From a bacterium (GTDB lineage: Bacteria; Actinomycetota; Thermoleophilia; Solirubrobacterales; Solirubrobacteraceae), in contig JAJPKQ010000004.1 of the NCBI GenBank assembly GCA_021323635.1, positions 124,001 to 188,000 on the forward strand: a DNA stretch of 64,000 bases, in the 5' to 3' direction. This document shows, piece by piece, positions 1 through 10,776 of this stretch; the stretch's first letter is position 1; every line of letters starts with the position of its first letter. Under the pieces are notes generated by a model. It searched no databases, was not told where the DNA came from, and saw nothing but the letters and a program-made list of their open reading frames with translations. The translations under genes and the position numbers were made by a program.

Positions 1-93
1 GTTGCCGCCGCGCACGAGGTCTGCCCATACTCCAACGCCACGCGCGACAACATCAGCGTCAGCCTGCGCGCGAACGGGCAGCCGGTGGGCTGA
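1..93 (+). CDS. ohr: Organic hydroperoxide resistance protein, C-terminal end (partial)
   Basis: Only the last 30 codons lie in the window, with a stop at 91-93. The peptide contains the pattern [14 protein letters not shown], the signature around the second catalytic cysteine of Ohr/OsmC-family thiol peroxidases. These enzymes reduce organic hydroperoxides in the cytoplasm using dithiol reductants. The frame is open to the window edge, so the start and the first catalytic Cys are not visible. It fits with the furA-katG peroxide defence pair a few kb away, although regulation cannot be seen here. OsmC proper is the alternative, but the CPYSNA motif favours Ohr. Confidence 0.85.
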   Translation, partial: VAAAHEVCPYSNATRDNISVSLRANGQPVG

Positions 94-99
94 GCGCCC

Positions 100-891
100 G
101 TGCACGCGCCCGCCGACGCCAGGCAGCCGCGCGTCGCCCTCTATTGGATGGCGATCTCCCATCCCTGCCAGGCGGTGCACAAGATGCTTGAGCTCAAGGG
201 CGTCGAGCACGACCTTGTCGACGTCTTCCCGCTCAGCCAGCGGATCCACCTGCGCCTGGCCGGCTTCCGAAGCGGCACCGTGCCGGCGCTGAAGCTCGAC
301 GGTCGCCGCATCTCCGGCTCGCGCGCGATCTCGCGTGCGCTCGAGGAGCGGTGGGGTGACCCGGCCCTCTTCCCGACCGACCCAGAGCTGCGCGCACGCG
401 TCGAGCAGGCCGAGCGCTGGGGCGAGGAGCGCCTGCAGCCGGTGCCGCGGCGGCTGTTTCGCTACGGCGTCGCGCGCGACGCGGAGTTGCGCGAATGGGC
501 GGTGCGCGACGTAGGGCTGCCCTTCCCGGCGCTGAGCGCGCAGGCGATCCGCCCCGCGCTCGCGTGGTACCTGCGCACGGTCGAGGCCGACGGTCGCCGT
601 GCGGACACGGCTGCGGTGCGCGCCGACCTCGCCGAGCTGCCGGCGCATCTGGGCCGTGTAGATCAGCTGCTATCGGATGGCACGCTCGCGCTGGCGCCGC
701 CGAACGCCGCCACCCTGCAGATAATGGCCAGCGTGAGGCTGCTCTGCCGCTTTGCCGACCTGGCCGAGCTGGTCGGGTCACACGCCTGCGCACAGCCGGC
801 GCACGAGCTCTTCCCCGACTTCGGCGGCGCGATTCCGCCCTTCCTCGATCGATCCTGGCTCTCCGCGCCTCCCAGCGAATCGGCTGCATAG
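100..891 (+). CDS. Glutathione S-transferase N-domain-like protein
   Basis: 263 codons from a GTG at 100, six bases after the ohr stop, so probably co-transcribed with it. Residues about 10-80 look like a thioredoxin-fold GST N-terminal domain: YWMAISHPCQAVHKMLELKG, then a VPALKLDGRRISGSRAISRALEE segment, which is the usual Val-Pro plus Ser-containing glutathione-binding pattern. The remaining ~180 residues are helix-rich and would form the C-terminal domain. The bound thiol is unknown; actinobacteria mostly use mycothiol, so a glutathione substrate should not be assumed. Position beside ohr suggests a role in handling electrophiles or peroxide products, which is inference. Confidence 0.65.
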   Translation: MHAPADARQPRVALYWMAISHPCQAVHKMLELKGVEHDLVDVFPLSQRIHLRLAGFRSGTVPALKLDGRRISGSRAISRALEERWGDPALFPTDPELRARVEQAERWGEERLQPVPRRLFRYGVARDAELREWAVRDVGLPFPALSAQAIRPALAWYLRTVEADGRRADTAAVRADLAELPAHLGRVDQLLSDGTLALAPPNAATLQIMASVRLLCRFADLAELVGSHACAQPAHELFPDFGGAIPPFLDRSWLSAPPSESAA

Positions 892-1135
892 GCGCGGGCG
901 GCGTCGAGGCGAGCGCTGGCGCTCGCGCGCTGCACGAAGTCGTGCAGGGCTCCCAGCCGGGCCGATGAGGTTGCAGCGCCGCGCAACCTTGCCGCCAAAG
1001 CCGAGTTTCGACCTTCCGAGAGGGGCGGTTGCCGGGCTTGGCCCGGGTCGGGCATGGGTCAGCATCCGCCGACCTGAGCCTGCCGCCCGCGTGCAGCACA
1101 CGCCCAGAACCCACCTTGAAAGGAGGTCGTATCGC

Positions 1136-2059
1136 ATGCATCTTTCACGCAATGCCACCGCGCAGGCCCGCCACCACAGCAGGGCAAGGGGAATCCTTCC
1201 CGCCCTACGCGACCAGGCGTGCAAGCCGGGCCGACGCGCCGCGCTCTTCGGAGCCACTGCCGCAGCGCTGGCCGCCGCGCCGATCGCCCTCGCGGCAAGC
1301 GCCAGCGACACGCCGCCAGCTCCCGCCCGGGCCGCCGGCCTGCAGGCCGCAGGCGGCTATCCGATCCGCGGCGGCATCCACAACCCCCCTTACAGCGCCT
1401 ACTACCGCACCACCGGCATCTTCTCCAACAACGGCTCCTGGACGACAAGGACCGAGAACAACGGCAATGGCGGTGCGATCATCGCCGGCTGCCATGCGCC
1501 GAGCGGCGGGCTCCCCTGCCTTGACTCCGACAACCTCTCCGGCGGGCTTGCCTTCACCTTCAACACCTCCGGCAACGTCGGTGGCGAAATCCTGCTGACC
1601 AATCCCAACGGCGCGCCATTCACCACCAACGCGCACGGGCTGGCGAGAGGGCTGAACGCCAACTACCTGGAAGGCCACCATGCAAGCGAATTCATGGCCG
1701 CCAACGCGGTCCCCGCAAACGCCGCCAACGCCAGCTCCCTCGGTGGGCAGCCGGCAAGCAGCTACGTCACGACCGGCACGCTGCTCTTTGCGGCAGTGGG
1801 CGCGGGCAGGTCGCCGGGGATCGCCTCCACGCGCGGCGCAACGGCGGTCAACCGGTCAGAAGGCGCAAGCGGCGTCTCATACACCGTCACCTTCGGCTCA
1901 AGCGAAATCGCCTCCTGCTCCTACACCGCCTCCCCGCGTGGGGCGGCGCTTGCGGGCGGAGCGCTCGGCGCCGAACCGGACGCCGCCAGCAAGAGCTCGG
2001 TGATCGTCAACGCCCCAAAGGAATTCGAAGGGGGCTTCTACCTGCAGGTCGTCTGCTAG
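1136..2059 (+). CDS. Secreted protein of unknown function with Tat-like signal
   Basis: 307 aa. The start at ATG 1136 is set by a strong ribosome site, AAAGGAGGT, ten bases upstream; longer readings have no such site. An N-terminal positively charged stretch with twin arginine (KPGRRAALFGA), a hydrophobic Ala-rich segment and an ALAASAS cleavage-like site suggest export, possibly by Tat. The mature part is Gly/Asn/Ser/Thr-rich and ends in Cys. It contains a repeat-like region around residues 180-215 (LNANYLEGHHASEF, then ANASSLGGQPASSY), a pattern found in actinobacterial surface proteins. Four further Cys (CHAPSGGLPC, ASCSY, VVC-end) could form disulfides. No catalytic motif is recognised. 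Confidence 0.75.
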   Translation: MHLSRNATAQARHHSRARGILPALRDQACKPGRRAALFGATAAALAAAPIALAASASDTPPAPARAAGLQAAGGYPIRGGIHNPPYSAYYRTTGIFSNNGSWTTRTENNGNGGAIIAGCHAPSGGLPCLDSDNLSGGLAFTFNTSGNVGGEILLTNPNGAPFTTNAHGLARGLNANYLEGHHASEFMAANAVPANAANASSLGGQPASSYVTTGTLLFAAVGAGRSPGIASTRGATAVNRSEGASGVSYTVTFGSSEIASCSYTASPRGAALAGGALGAEPDAASKSSVIVNAPKEFEGGFYLQVVC

Positions 2060-2079
2060 CGCTCTTCAAGGTGGCCTTG

Positions 2080-2110
2080 GCGGGGCGGGGCGCCACTTCG
2101 CCCGCCCCGC
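2080..2110. terminator. Intrinsic terminator between convergent genes
   Basis: A 12-bp GC-rich stem (GCGGGGC...GCCCCGC plus inner pairs, one bulged G) with a CCACTT loop lies between the converging secreted-protein and PfkB genes and abuts the PfkB stop codon. There is no clear T-run on either side, so termination efficiency is uncertain. Confidence 0.5.
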
Positions 2111-2959
2111 TCAGGGCGCGCCACGGCGCGTGAGCGCATACGCCCCCATCCGCGCGCCCAGCTCAAGGGCGCGCGCAAGCTCCTGGCCGCGTGCCAGGCC
2201 GAGCGTGACGCCAGCGGCAAATGAGTCGCCGGCGCCGTAGCTGTCGCTTACGGCAGCCGGCGGCCGGGATGCCCGCCAGCGACCCTCGCGCCGCCTGTCG
2301 CCCCGCCTAAGCGCCGGGATCGACCAGCGCCCGCCGCGGGCGCCTTCGGTTGCGATCAGCAGGCGCGCGCGTGCGCCCAGACGCTCTGCCAGCTCACGCT
2401 CGTGGCGGTCGGCGGCGCTGTAGATCAGCGCATCGATCACCGGCGCAGGAGCGCCGGGCGAGCCCGCAAGGGCGCGCTCCGCGCGCGGCGAGACGACCAG
2501 CACCGGCACCGTGCGCGCCCGAGCAAGCGCGAAGCGATCACCGGCGGTGAAGTAGACCGCCGCGGCGCCGGCCAGGCGCTCCCAGGGCAGCGCATCGGCG
2601 CCCCTGACTGAAAGTCGCTTGCCGACGGTGATGATCGTGCGCTCGCGACGGCTTTGATCGAGCAGCGTGAGAGCGCGCCGCGTGGGCTGCTTGCGCCAGG
2701 CGATGTGCAGGTCGATCCCCAGCCCCGCCAGCTCCGCCGCCGCCTGCTCGCCGATGCGATCACGCCCCAGCGCGCAATAGAAGTCAACGGCCACGCGCCT
2801 GCGCGCCAGCGCACGCGCCACAACAGCGCCGCCGCCTGCCGCCTGCTCGAACATGCTCTGGGCATGGGCCACGGCACCCTGCTGGGGAAAGTCCGTCAGG
2901 GAGAGGAAGGTGACCCACTCCACGTGGCCGATCACCGCGATCCGGAGTGGGCCCGCCAC
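2111..2959 (-). CDS. PfkB/ribokinase-family carbohydrate kinase
   Basis: 282 aa from a GTG at 2959, chosen because it sits 4 bp after the stop of the upstream macrodomain gene and directly precedes the first beta strand (LRIAVIGHVEW). The C-terminal family motif DSYGAGDSFAAGV, containing the catalytic Asp of the anion hole, is intact, as is an early glycine-rich AAGGGAVVARALA substrate region. It should phosphorylate a sugar or nucleoside-like hydroxyl with ATP in the cytoplasm; the exact substrate cannot be read from sequence. Pairing with an ADP-ribose-type macrodomain protein raises the possibility of ribose or ADP-ribose salvage, which is inference. Confidence 0.85.
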   Translation of the reverse strand: MAGPLRIAVIGHVEWVTFLSLTDFPQQGAVAHAQSMFEQAAGGGAVVARALARRRVAVDFYCALGRDRIGEQAAAELAGLGIDLHIAWRKQPTRRALTLLDQSRRERTIITVGKRLSVRGADALPWERLAGAAAVYFTAGDRFALARARTVPVLVVSPRAERALAGSPGAPAPVIDALIYSAADRHERELAERLGARARLLIATEGARGGRWSIPALRRGDRRREGRWRASRPPAAVSDSYGAGDSFAAGVTLGLARGQELARALELGARMGAYALTRRGAP

Positions 2960-2963
2960 CGCT

Positions 2964-3506
2964 CTATCGCCGCGCCTGCCGCGATTGCTGCAGCTGCGCG
3001 AGCGCCGCCGCGAAGGCCTCGTGTGTGTGCTCGTCAAAGAGCCAGAAGCGCGCCTCGCGGACCGCCGACTGCCGGCTCAGCGCGCGATCGGTCGCGCCAA
3101 GCGCAATCGCCGCCGCCGGCTTGAGCGGATAGCCGAAGGCGCCGGTGGAGATGGCGGGCAGCGCGACCGTCGCGCAGCGATGGCGGGCCGCCAGCGCGAT
3201 CGCCTGCTCGTAGCAGGAGGCAAGCAGCTGTGCCTCGCCCTGGGATCCGCCTCGCCAGACCGGACCGACCGCGTGTATGACGTGGCGCGCGGCGAGGTTG
3301 CCCGCGCCGGTGATCTTTGCGCTGCCCGCCGGGCAGCCGCCGAGGGCGCGGCATTCGCCAAGCAGCGTCGGTCCGGCGGCACGATGGATCGCACCGTCGA
3401 CCCCGCCGCCGCCGAGCAGCGAGCTGTTGGCCGCATTGACGATCGCCTCCGCCTGAGCGTCCTTGGTGATGTCGCCCAGATGCAGCGTTATGCGCGCGCC
3501 CGCCAC
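2964..3506 (-). CDS. Macrodomain protein (YmdB/MacroD-like ADP-ribose hydrolase)
   Basis: 180 aa from GTG 3506. Almost the whole protein is one macro domain: LHLGDIT at the start, NAANSSLLGGGGVDGAIHRAAG with the Asn and GGGVD loop typical of MacroD-type deacetylases, and LPAISTGAFGYP, the diphosphate-binding loop. Family members hydrolyse O-acetyl-ADP-ribose or mono-ADP-ribose on aspartate/glutamate in the cytoplasm. It is followed 4 bp later by the PfkB kinase, so the two are probably translated from one message. Function is predicted from family only. Confidence 0.9.
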   Translation of the reverse strand: MAGARITLHLGDITKDAQAEAIVNAANSSLLGGGGVDGAIHRAAGPTLLGECRALGGCPAGSAKITGAGNLAARHVIHAVGPVWRGGSQGEAQLLASCYEQAIALAARHRCATVALPAISTGAFGYPLKPAAAIALGATDRALSRQSAVREARFWLFDEHTHEAFAAALAQLQQSRQARR

Positions 3507-3563
3507 CGGCGCAGAGTAGCGCTCGTGCGTGCGTGCGGCGCCGCGCTCGACTAGGCTCAGGCG

Positions 3564-4361
3564 GTGCGCTCACTGCTTGAGATCGGCGGGCGAAGGGCGC
3601 CCTTCCTGCGCCGCTCGGCGCTGCGCCTGGCGCTTGCGGCACGAAGGATGAGCCGCGAGGGCCGGGTTGACGACGGGCGCGAGGAGGCGCTGCTCGACTT
3701 TGTTCGCAAGCACGCTGCGCTAGGTGACGTCGACGCGACGATCGAGGCCATCGACCGCTTCTGCTACGAGCGCGCGGTGATGATGAACGTGGGCGACGAG
3801 AAGGGGCTGATCCTCGATCGCGCGGTCGCGCGTGCGCGGACGCAGAGCGCGCTTGAGCTCGGCACCTACTGCGGCTACAGCGCCCTGCGGATCATTCGCG
3901 CCGCCGGAGCAACCGCGCACCTGTGCTCGATCGAGCGCTCGCCCGCCAACGCCGCAATCGCCCGCGCGATCATCGATCATGCGGGCCGCAGCGAGCAGGT
4001 CACCGTGCTCGAGGGCTCACTCGAGGATCGCGGCGCGACGATCAGCCGCCTGCAGGTTGAATGCGGCCTTGCGCCGGGGTGCCTGGACTTCCTCTTCATC
4101 GACCACGACAAGGCCGCCTACGTCTCCGACTTGGAGCGCATCCTCCAGCTGGGCTGGCTGCGCCGCGGCGCGATCGTGCTTGCCGACAACGTTCGCGTCC
4201 CCGGCGCGCCGGCCTATCGCTCATACATGCGCGCCAGGGAGGGGATGCAGTTTGCAACGATCGAGCGCCGGGCGCACCTCGAGTACCAGACGCTTATCCG
4301 CGACCTGATGCTCGAGTCCGAGTACCTCGGCGAGCGCGAGGGGCCGCGCAGCGGCGACTGA
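3564..4361 (+). CDS. Catechol O-methyltransferase-like SAM methyltransferase
   Basis: 265 aa from GTG 3564. It resembles the COMT type rather than the common bacterial CCoAOMT type: VGDEKGLILDRAV, then ALELGTYCGYSALRI (SAM motif I), a later FIDHDKAAYVSDLERI and VLADNVRVPGAP, which corresponds to the metal-ligand and catalytic region of COMT (Asp-His-Asp/Lys, then Asp-Asn). It would transfer methyl from S-adenosylmethionine to a catechol-type hydroxyl with Mg2+. No signal peptide. It is transcribed away from the macrodomain gene and convergently with pepD, whose stop lies 1-2 bp beyond its own. Confidence 0.8.
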   Translation: MRSLLEIGGRRAPFLRRSALRLALAARRMSREGRVDDGREEALLDFVRKHAALGDVDATIEAIDRFCYERAVMMNVGDEKGLILDRAVARARTQSALELGTYCGYSALRIIRAAGATAHLCSIERSPANAAIARAIIDHAGRSEQVTVLEGSLEDRGATISRLQVECGLAPGCLDFLFIDHDKAAYVSDLERILQLGWLRRGAIVLADNVRVPGAPAYRSYMRAREGMQFATIERRAHLEYQTLIRDLMLESEYLGEREGPRSGD

Positions 4362-4362
4362 G

Positions 4363-5838
4363 CTAGCCGGCGGCGGAGAGCTCCTCGAGCAGCTCCACGA
4401 GCAGCTGCCATGTGCTCGCGACGGTCGGTATGCAGACGTGCTCCTGGGGTGTGTGGGCCTCCTTGATCAGCGGACCGAAAGACACCGCTTCCATATCGGG
4501 TCGCTTGGCGAGCAGCACGCCGCACTCCAGGCCGCCGTGGACAACCTCGATCCTCGGCCTGCGGCCGTGCACGCGCTCGTATGCGCGCGCGGCCGCGGCG
4601 AGCAGGGGCGAGTCGGCCCTGGGCTGCCAGGCGGGGTATCCCCCCGTCAGCTCGGCGTCAGCGCCGGCCTCGCCGGCGATTTGCTGCACCTGCGAGGCGA
4701 TCTCTGAGAGCGCCTGCTCACTGATGCTGCGCGCGCTGATGACGATCTCTGCCGTCCGCTCGGCGGTGCGCACGAGCGCGAGATTTGCGGAGCTCTCCAC
4801 CACGCCGGCGAAGGAGGGGCTCATCGCGAGCACTCCGTGCGGGAGCTCTGCCAGCAGCCGCAGCAGCGCACGCGAGCCGGCCGGCTGCTCGACGAGGGGC
4901 GGCGGACCCTGGAGCGCTCCAAGCTCGATCGCCAGCTCAGGCTCATCGCTCCGCCACGCTCGCTCCAGCTCCGCGATGGCCTCGGAGGCGACCGCCCTGG
5001 ACTGCTCGAGCGTCGCCTCGGCGACGCAGAGACGCGCGACCGCCGCGCGCGGAATCGCGTTGTGCGCGCTGCCGCCCTCGATCGCTGCGACCCGAAGCTC
5101 CACGCCCGTCTCCAGCATCCGCTCAAGCACGCTTGCAAGCAGCTTGATCGCATTGGCGCGGGGCTCGTGGATCTGCGCTCCGCTGTGTCCCCCCTTGAGC
5201 CCCTTGACGGCAAGCTGCAGGAACACCGATGCCTCCGGCGGGCGCTCCAACGCGATCGGCAGGCGCACGGTCACCTCGGCGCCTCCGGCCGAGCCGCACG
5301 TCAGCGCCCTGTCATCCTCGCTGTCTAAGTTGAGCAGCCAGCGCGCCTGCAGCTGCGCGGCGTCGAACGCCATCGCGCCAAAGAGGCCGATCTCCTCTTC
5401 GACGGTGAAGAGCAGCTCGAGCGGGCCACAGGCCAGCTCACGGTCGCTGAGCAGCGCCAGCGCAGCGGCTACGCCGATGCCGTTGTCAGCGCCCAGCGTC
5501 GTCCCGCAGGCGTAGAGCGCATCGCCCTCTCGGCGCACCCGAATCGGGTCATGGTCGAAGTCGTGCTCGACGCCGGGGGCGCTCTCGCAGACCATGTCAA
5601 GGTGCGTCTGCACCGCCACGACCGCACGATCGCCGTCCGCGGCCAAGCGAGCAGGAGCGCGGATCAGGGCGTTGCCGCGAGCGTCTTCAATAAACGGCGC
5701 CCCCACGGAGTCGGCCACCGCGCGCACGTGCTCGCGCGCGGCGCGCTCCTTTCCTGAGCAGCGTGGAATGCGAGTGAGCGCGGCGAAGTGGCGCCAGAGC
5801 TCGGCTGGGATCAGGTCGCGGTAAGGATCGGCTGCCAC
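4363..5838 (-). CDS. pepD: Aminoacyl-histidine dipeptidase (M20 family, PepD)
   Basis: 491 aa from GTG 5838; the upstream open frame is the antisense of fur and is not used. E. coli PepD is close to 485 aa. Visible motifs: RIPRCSGKERAAREH near the N-terminus, VQTHLDMV (first zinc-ligand His-x-Asp), GADNGIGVAAALAL with the bridging Asp, FTVEEEIGLFGA with the catalytic Glu pair, and LLNLDSED. A C-terminal HGGLECGVL supplies a further zinc ligand. It hydrolyses Xaa-His and other dipeptides in the cytoplasm. The gene is divergent from furA, so their regulatory regions share about 90 bp. Confidence 0.9.
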   Translation of the reverse strand: MAADPYRDLIPAELWRHFAALTRIPRCSGKERAAREHVRAVADSVGAPFIEDARGNALIRAPARLAADGDRAVVAVQTHLDMVCESAPGVEHDFDHDPIRVRREGDALYACGTTLGADNGIGVAAALALLSDRELACGPLELLFTVEEEIGLFGAMAFDAAQLQARWLLNLDSEDDRALTCGSAGGAEVTVRLPIALERPPEASVFLQLAVKGLKGGHSGAQIHEPRANAIKLLASVLERMLETGVELRVAAIEGGSAHNAIPRAAVARLCVAEATLEQSRAVASEAIAELERAWRSDEPELAIELGALQGPPPLVEQPAGSRALLRLLAELPHGVLAMSPSFAGVVESSANLALVRTAERTAEIVISARSISEQALSEIASQVQQIAGEAGADAELTGGYPAWQPRADSPLLAAAARAYERVHGRRPRIEVVHGGLECGVLLAKRPDMEAVSFGPLIKEAHTPQEHVCIPTVASTWQLLVELLEELSAAG

Positions 5839-5893
5839 GCCGGCAACGATAACCGTCGCCCGCCACCGCGCAGCGGGCCTCCCGGAGGACTTA

Positions 5894-5922
5894 CTTGATC
5901 CATTCAAGAGAAGTGCGATAAT
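5894..5922 (+). promoter_or_regulatory. furA promoter with overlapping inverted-repeat operator
   Basis: A -35-like TTGATC (5895-5900) is followed 16 bp later by GATAAT (5917-5922), and furA starts only 7 bp after that box. Overlapping the -35 is a perfect inverted repeat CTTGA-N5-TCAAG (5894-5908). It is well placed to be the FurA operator, so repressor binding would block the promoter. The spacing predicts a leaderless or nearly leaderless transcript starting at the GTG. Confidence 0.6.
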
Positions 5923-5928
5923 GCGCGC

Positions 5929-8636
<2,708 letters not shown>

Positions 8637-8646
8637 GCGAGCCCGT

Positions 8647-8672
8647 GGGGCGGCCGGCGCGCCGGCCGCCCC
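8647..8672 (+). terminator. katG terminator hairpin
   Basis: A perfect 26-bp palindrome, all G and C, lies 10 bp past the katG stop; each 13-nt arm reads GGGGCGGCCGGCG. A very stable hairpin is expected. No T-tract follows, so it may act as a pause/stabiliser or a Rho-assisted terminator. Confidence 0.6.
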
Positions 8673-9158
8673 GTAGGGCGCCTTGCGAAGGCCGGCAGGG
8701 CCAAGCCAGGCCGATGGCGGCCCCTCTACGCTGGCAGACCGGGCAGGGTCCTGTGGGCGCCGCGAGCGATCCAGAGCAGCGCCTGCGCACTCCTGTTCTC
8801 GCTGGGCCACTCCGCGGCGATCAGGAGCATCCGATGCGCGTGTCTGCGCGACGACGTAGGCGCCCTCGACATCTCCGCTCAGCTTCACATGGGCAGCTTG
8901 AGCGATGTCCCTGTGGCCTCGCCAGCCCAAGCGCTGGGCTTGGTGCCATGCCTGTCGGTGGCGCGAGCGCTGCGCAGAGCTTTGCCGGCGGCCTCGCTCC
9001 GCGGCCGCAAGCCGCCGCAGAGGTGGTGCTCCGGTTTGACATCGCCTGCTCATGTCTTTGTCCCGGAGCTTCTTCATCTGCTGGGGCATCGGCGTATCGG
9101 GAGATGCCGACAGCGAGGTTTTTCTTGGGAAGGAACCTAATCTACTGGCACAGTAGAA
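8673..9158. other. Gene-free stretch between katG and the accessory island
   Basis: About 490 bp with no credible gene. Open frames exist on both strands but have no ribosome sites and no recognisable motifs, and their composition looks like degraded coding DNA. The last 80 bp are noticeably more AT-rich (around 9115-9158) and include a possible -10, TAATCT (9138-9143), before the broken regulator gene. I looked here for a copy of the tRNA-fMet 3' end as an attachment-site remnant and saw none. Confidence 0.5.
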
Positions 9159-10064
9159 ATGGCTATGGCGGTAGAACAGCGCTGACAGCAGATCCTCGCA
9201 GCAGCCCTCGATGGCGCGGTCGTGGAGCCTGCCACGCACACTAAAGACCTCAACCTTCTTTTCCGCACGCGCGACGGACGTGCCATCGCGATCGAGGTCA
9301 AGTGGGCCGGCGAGGGCTGGCCACAGGACGTGCGCCAGGCCGCGGCCTCCGTGAGCGGCCAGTGGCCGGCACATCTCGTCCTCCTCGCACACCGGCTCTC
9401 GCCCGGCGCCATCGAGTGGCTCTGAGAGCGGGGCGCCAACTGGGCCGACGAGGCCGGGCAGGCCCGGATCCTCGGACTGGACGGCCCGATCGTGGTCCGC
9501 GAGCCCGCTCTGCCCGCCCGTGAGGATCGCGCCTCTCGTCCGTTCAGGTGGACGAGGTCTGCGCTGTCAATCGGCGAGCTCATCCTCGCCCGCGAGGATC
9601 AGGGGTTGCATGCCGCCGAGCTCGCCGGTGCGAGCGACTGGCCGGTGCCGCAGGCCGCCAACGTCCTGAAGGCGCTCGACGGGCAGGGATGGACCGTCAA
9701 GCATGGCGGCTTGCGGGGACCACGTGTATATCGCGAGCTCGTCGCGCCCTACGCCACCACCACGCCGAGCATTCACATCTACGTTGCCGACGAAGACTTC
9801 GCGAGTCCGCTCACAGACGCAATCGAGCAGGCCGGCCTGCGCGAAGTCGACGAGGACGGGCTCGTGACCTTCTGGGCCACCGATGCTCGCGTGCTCAAGC
9901 TCGCATCGCAAATCGAAGATGTACCCGTCGTCAGCGCCTCGCGTCTTTATGCAGACATCTCGTCATTCACGGCGCGGGGGCAGGACGCCGCCGATCACCT
10001 GAAGGAGCAGCTGATCGATCCGCTTCATCGTGCCAATGACGCTGCAGGAGACAGCAGTGGCTGA
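9159..10064 (+). pseudogene. AbiEi-like regulator/antitoxin broken by two in-frame TGA codons
   Basis: One reading frame runs from ATG 9159 to the stop at 10062-10064, interrupted by TGA at 9183-9185 and 9423-9425. Coding sense continues in the same frame across both. The first part (KDLNLLFRTRDGRAIAIEVKW) looks like a PD-(D/E)xK-type fold. The text across the second stop reads as one motif, SPGAIEWL-stop-ERGANWADEAGQARI, common in AbiEi-type proteins. The C-terminal half contains a winged-helix-like region (LHAAELAGASDWPVPQAANVLKAL). Each TGA could be one C-to-T change from CGA. The downstream nucleotidyltransferase overlaps its end by 8 bp, as in a type IV toxin-antitoxin pair. A shorter product from GTG 9222 or from about 9492 is possible but would split the domains. 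Confidence 0.7.
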
Positions 10065-10776
10065 GCAGCGCTCCCGCGCGGGGCGTGCGCGCGCCGAGCT
10101 CGCCCTCGTGCGCCTGCTGCACGAGCTGAACGACGACGAGGTCCCGCTCGTCGTGCTCGGCGGCTTAGTCCCTGAGCTGCTCGCACGCGAGGATGATCTG
10201 GTTCCCCAGCATCTCGGCACCACCGACGTTGCTGTGCCGCTGATCACGCATGTCCAAGCGGATGCCGACCTGGGCGGCGTGGAGCGCGCCCTCACCCGCA
10301 TTGACTTCAGGCCCGATCCGGATGAGGATGGCTGGAGGTGGCAGGGCCTGATAGACGAGGTCCCGGTCAAGCTCGAGCCCCGGTGCGACCTCCCCGACCA
10401 CCGCGAGCGTGAGGTCATCAGGCCGCGCGGCTCCAAGGTCCTTGCGGCAGCGAACCTGCTCGCCAAGTGCGTGGCCGCGCGCTGGCGGGCCGCCGCCAAG
10501 GATTACTTCGACTTCGCCTATGTGCTTCTGCACAACCGGCATGGAGGGCCGGAGGGGGCGGCCGAGCGGCTGCGCAGCGGTGAGCTCGCGGATGCCCTCC
10601 CAGCGCTGCGATCCACCTTCATCGAGATACGGAAGCGCTACGTCAAGAGCACGGACTCCGGGCCGACCGGGTACGCCCTGCAGGCGCTCGGAGTCGACCC
10701 AAACGCCGGCGAGGCAAGACCGCGGGCCGATGCCGTGGACATGGTGCAGAGATTCTTCGCCGCGCTCCGCCTCTGA
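10057..10776 (+). CDS. Nucleotidyltransferase-like protein (AbiEii-type toxin candidate)
   Basis: 239 aa from GTG 10057, chosen for the AGGAG site seven bases upstream and the 8-bp overlap with the preceding frame. It has a nucleotidyltransferase-like core: VVLGGLVPELLAR (Gly-Gly motif), then HLGTTDVAVPL where the family normally carries Asp-x-Asp, then WRWQGLIDEVPVKLEP. The later KDYFDFAYVLLH helix is typical of AbiEii-like partners. The second acidic residue of the metal site is Ala here, so catalysis may be lost. It would be the toxin half of a type IV toxin-antitoxin pair whose regulator is broken. The family link is moderate and the activity doubtful. Confidence 0.6.
   Translation: MAEQRSRAGRARAELALVRLLHELNDDEVPLVVLGGLVPELLAREDDLVPQHLGTTDVAVPLITHVQADADLGGVERALTRIDFRPDPDEDGWRWQGLIDEVPVKLEPRCDLPDHREREVIRPRGSKVLAAANLLAKCVAARWRAAAKDYFDFAYVLLHNRHGGPEGAAERLRSGELADALPALRSTFIEIRKRYVKSTDSGPTGYALQALGVDPNAGEARPRADAVDMVQRFFAALRL

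Noticed and set aside
8700-9160. attL-like copy of the tRNA-fMet 3' end
   Set aside because: I searched for GGGTTCGAA-type and CCCGC-rich matches and found none; the boundary of the island is not demonstrated.
9159-10064. Selenocysteine or programmed readthrough at the two TGA codons
   Set aside because: No stem-loop right after either TGA resembles a SECIS, and decay by C-to-T change explains both; kept only as a test.
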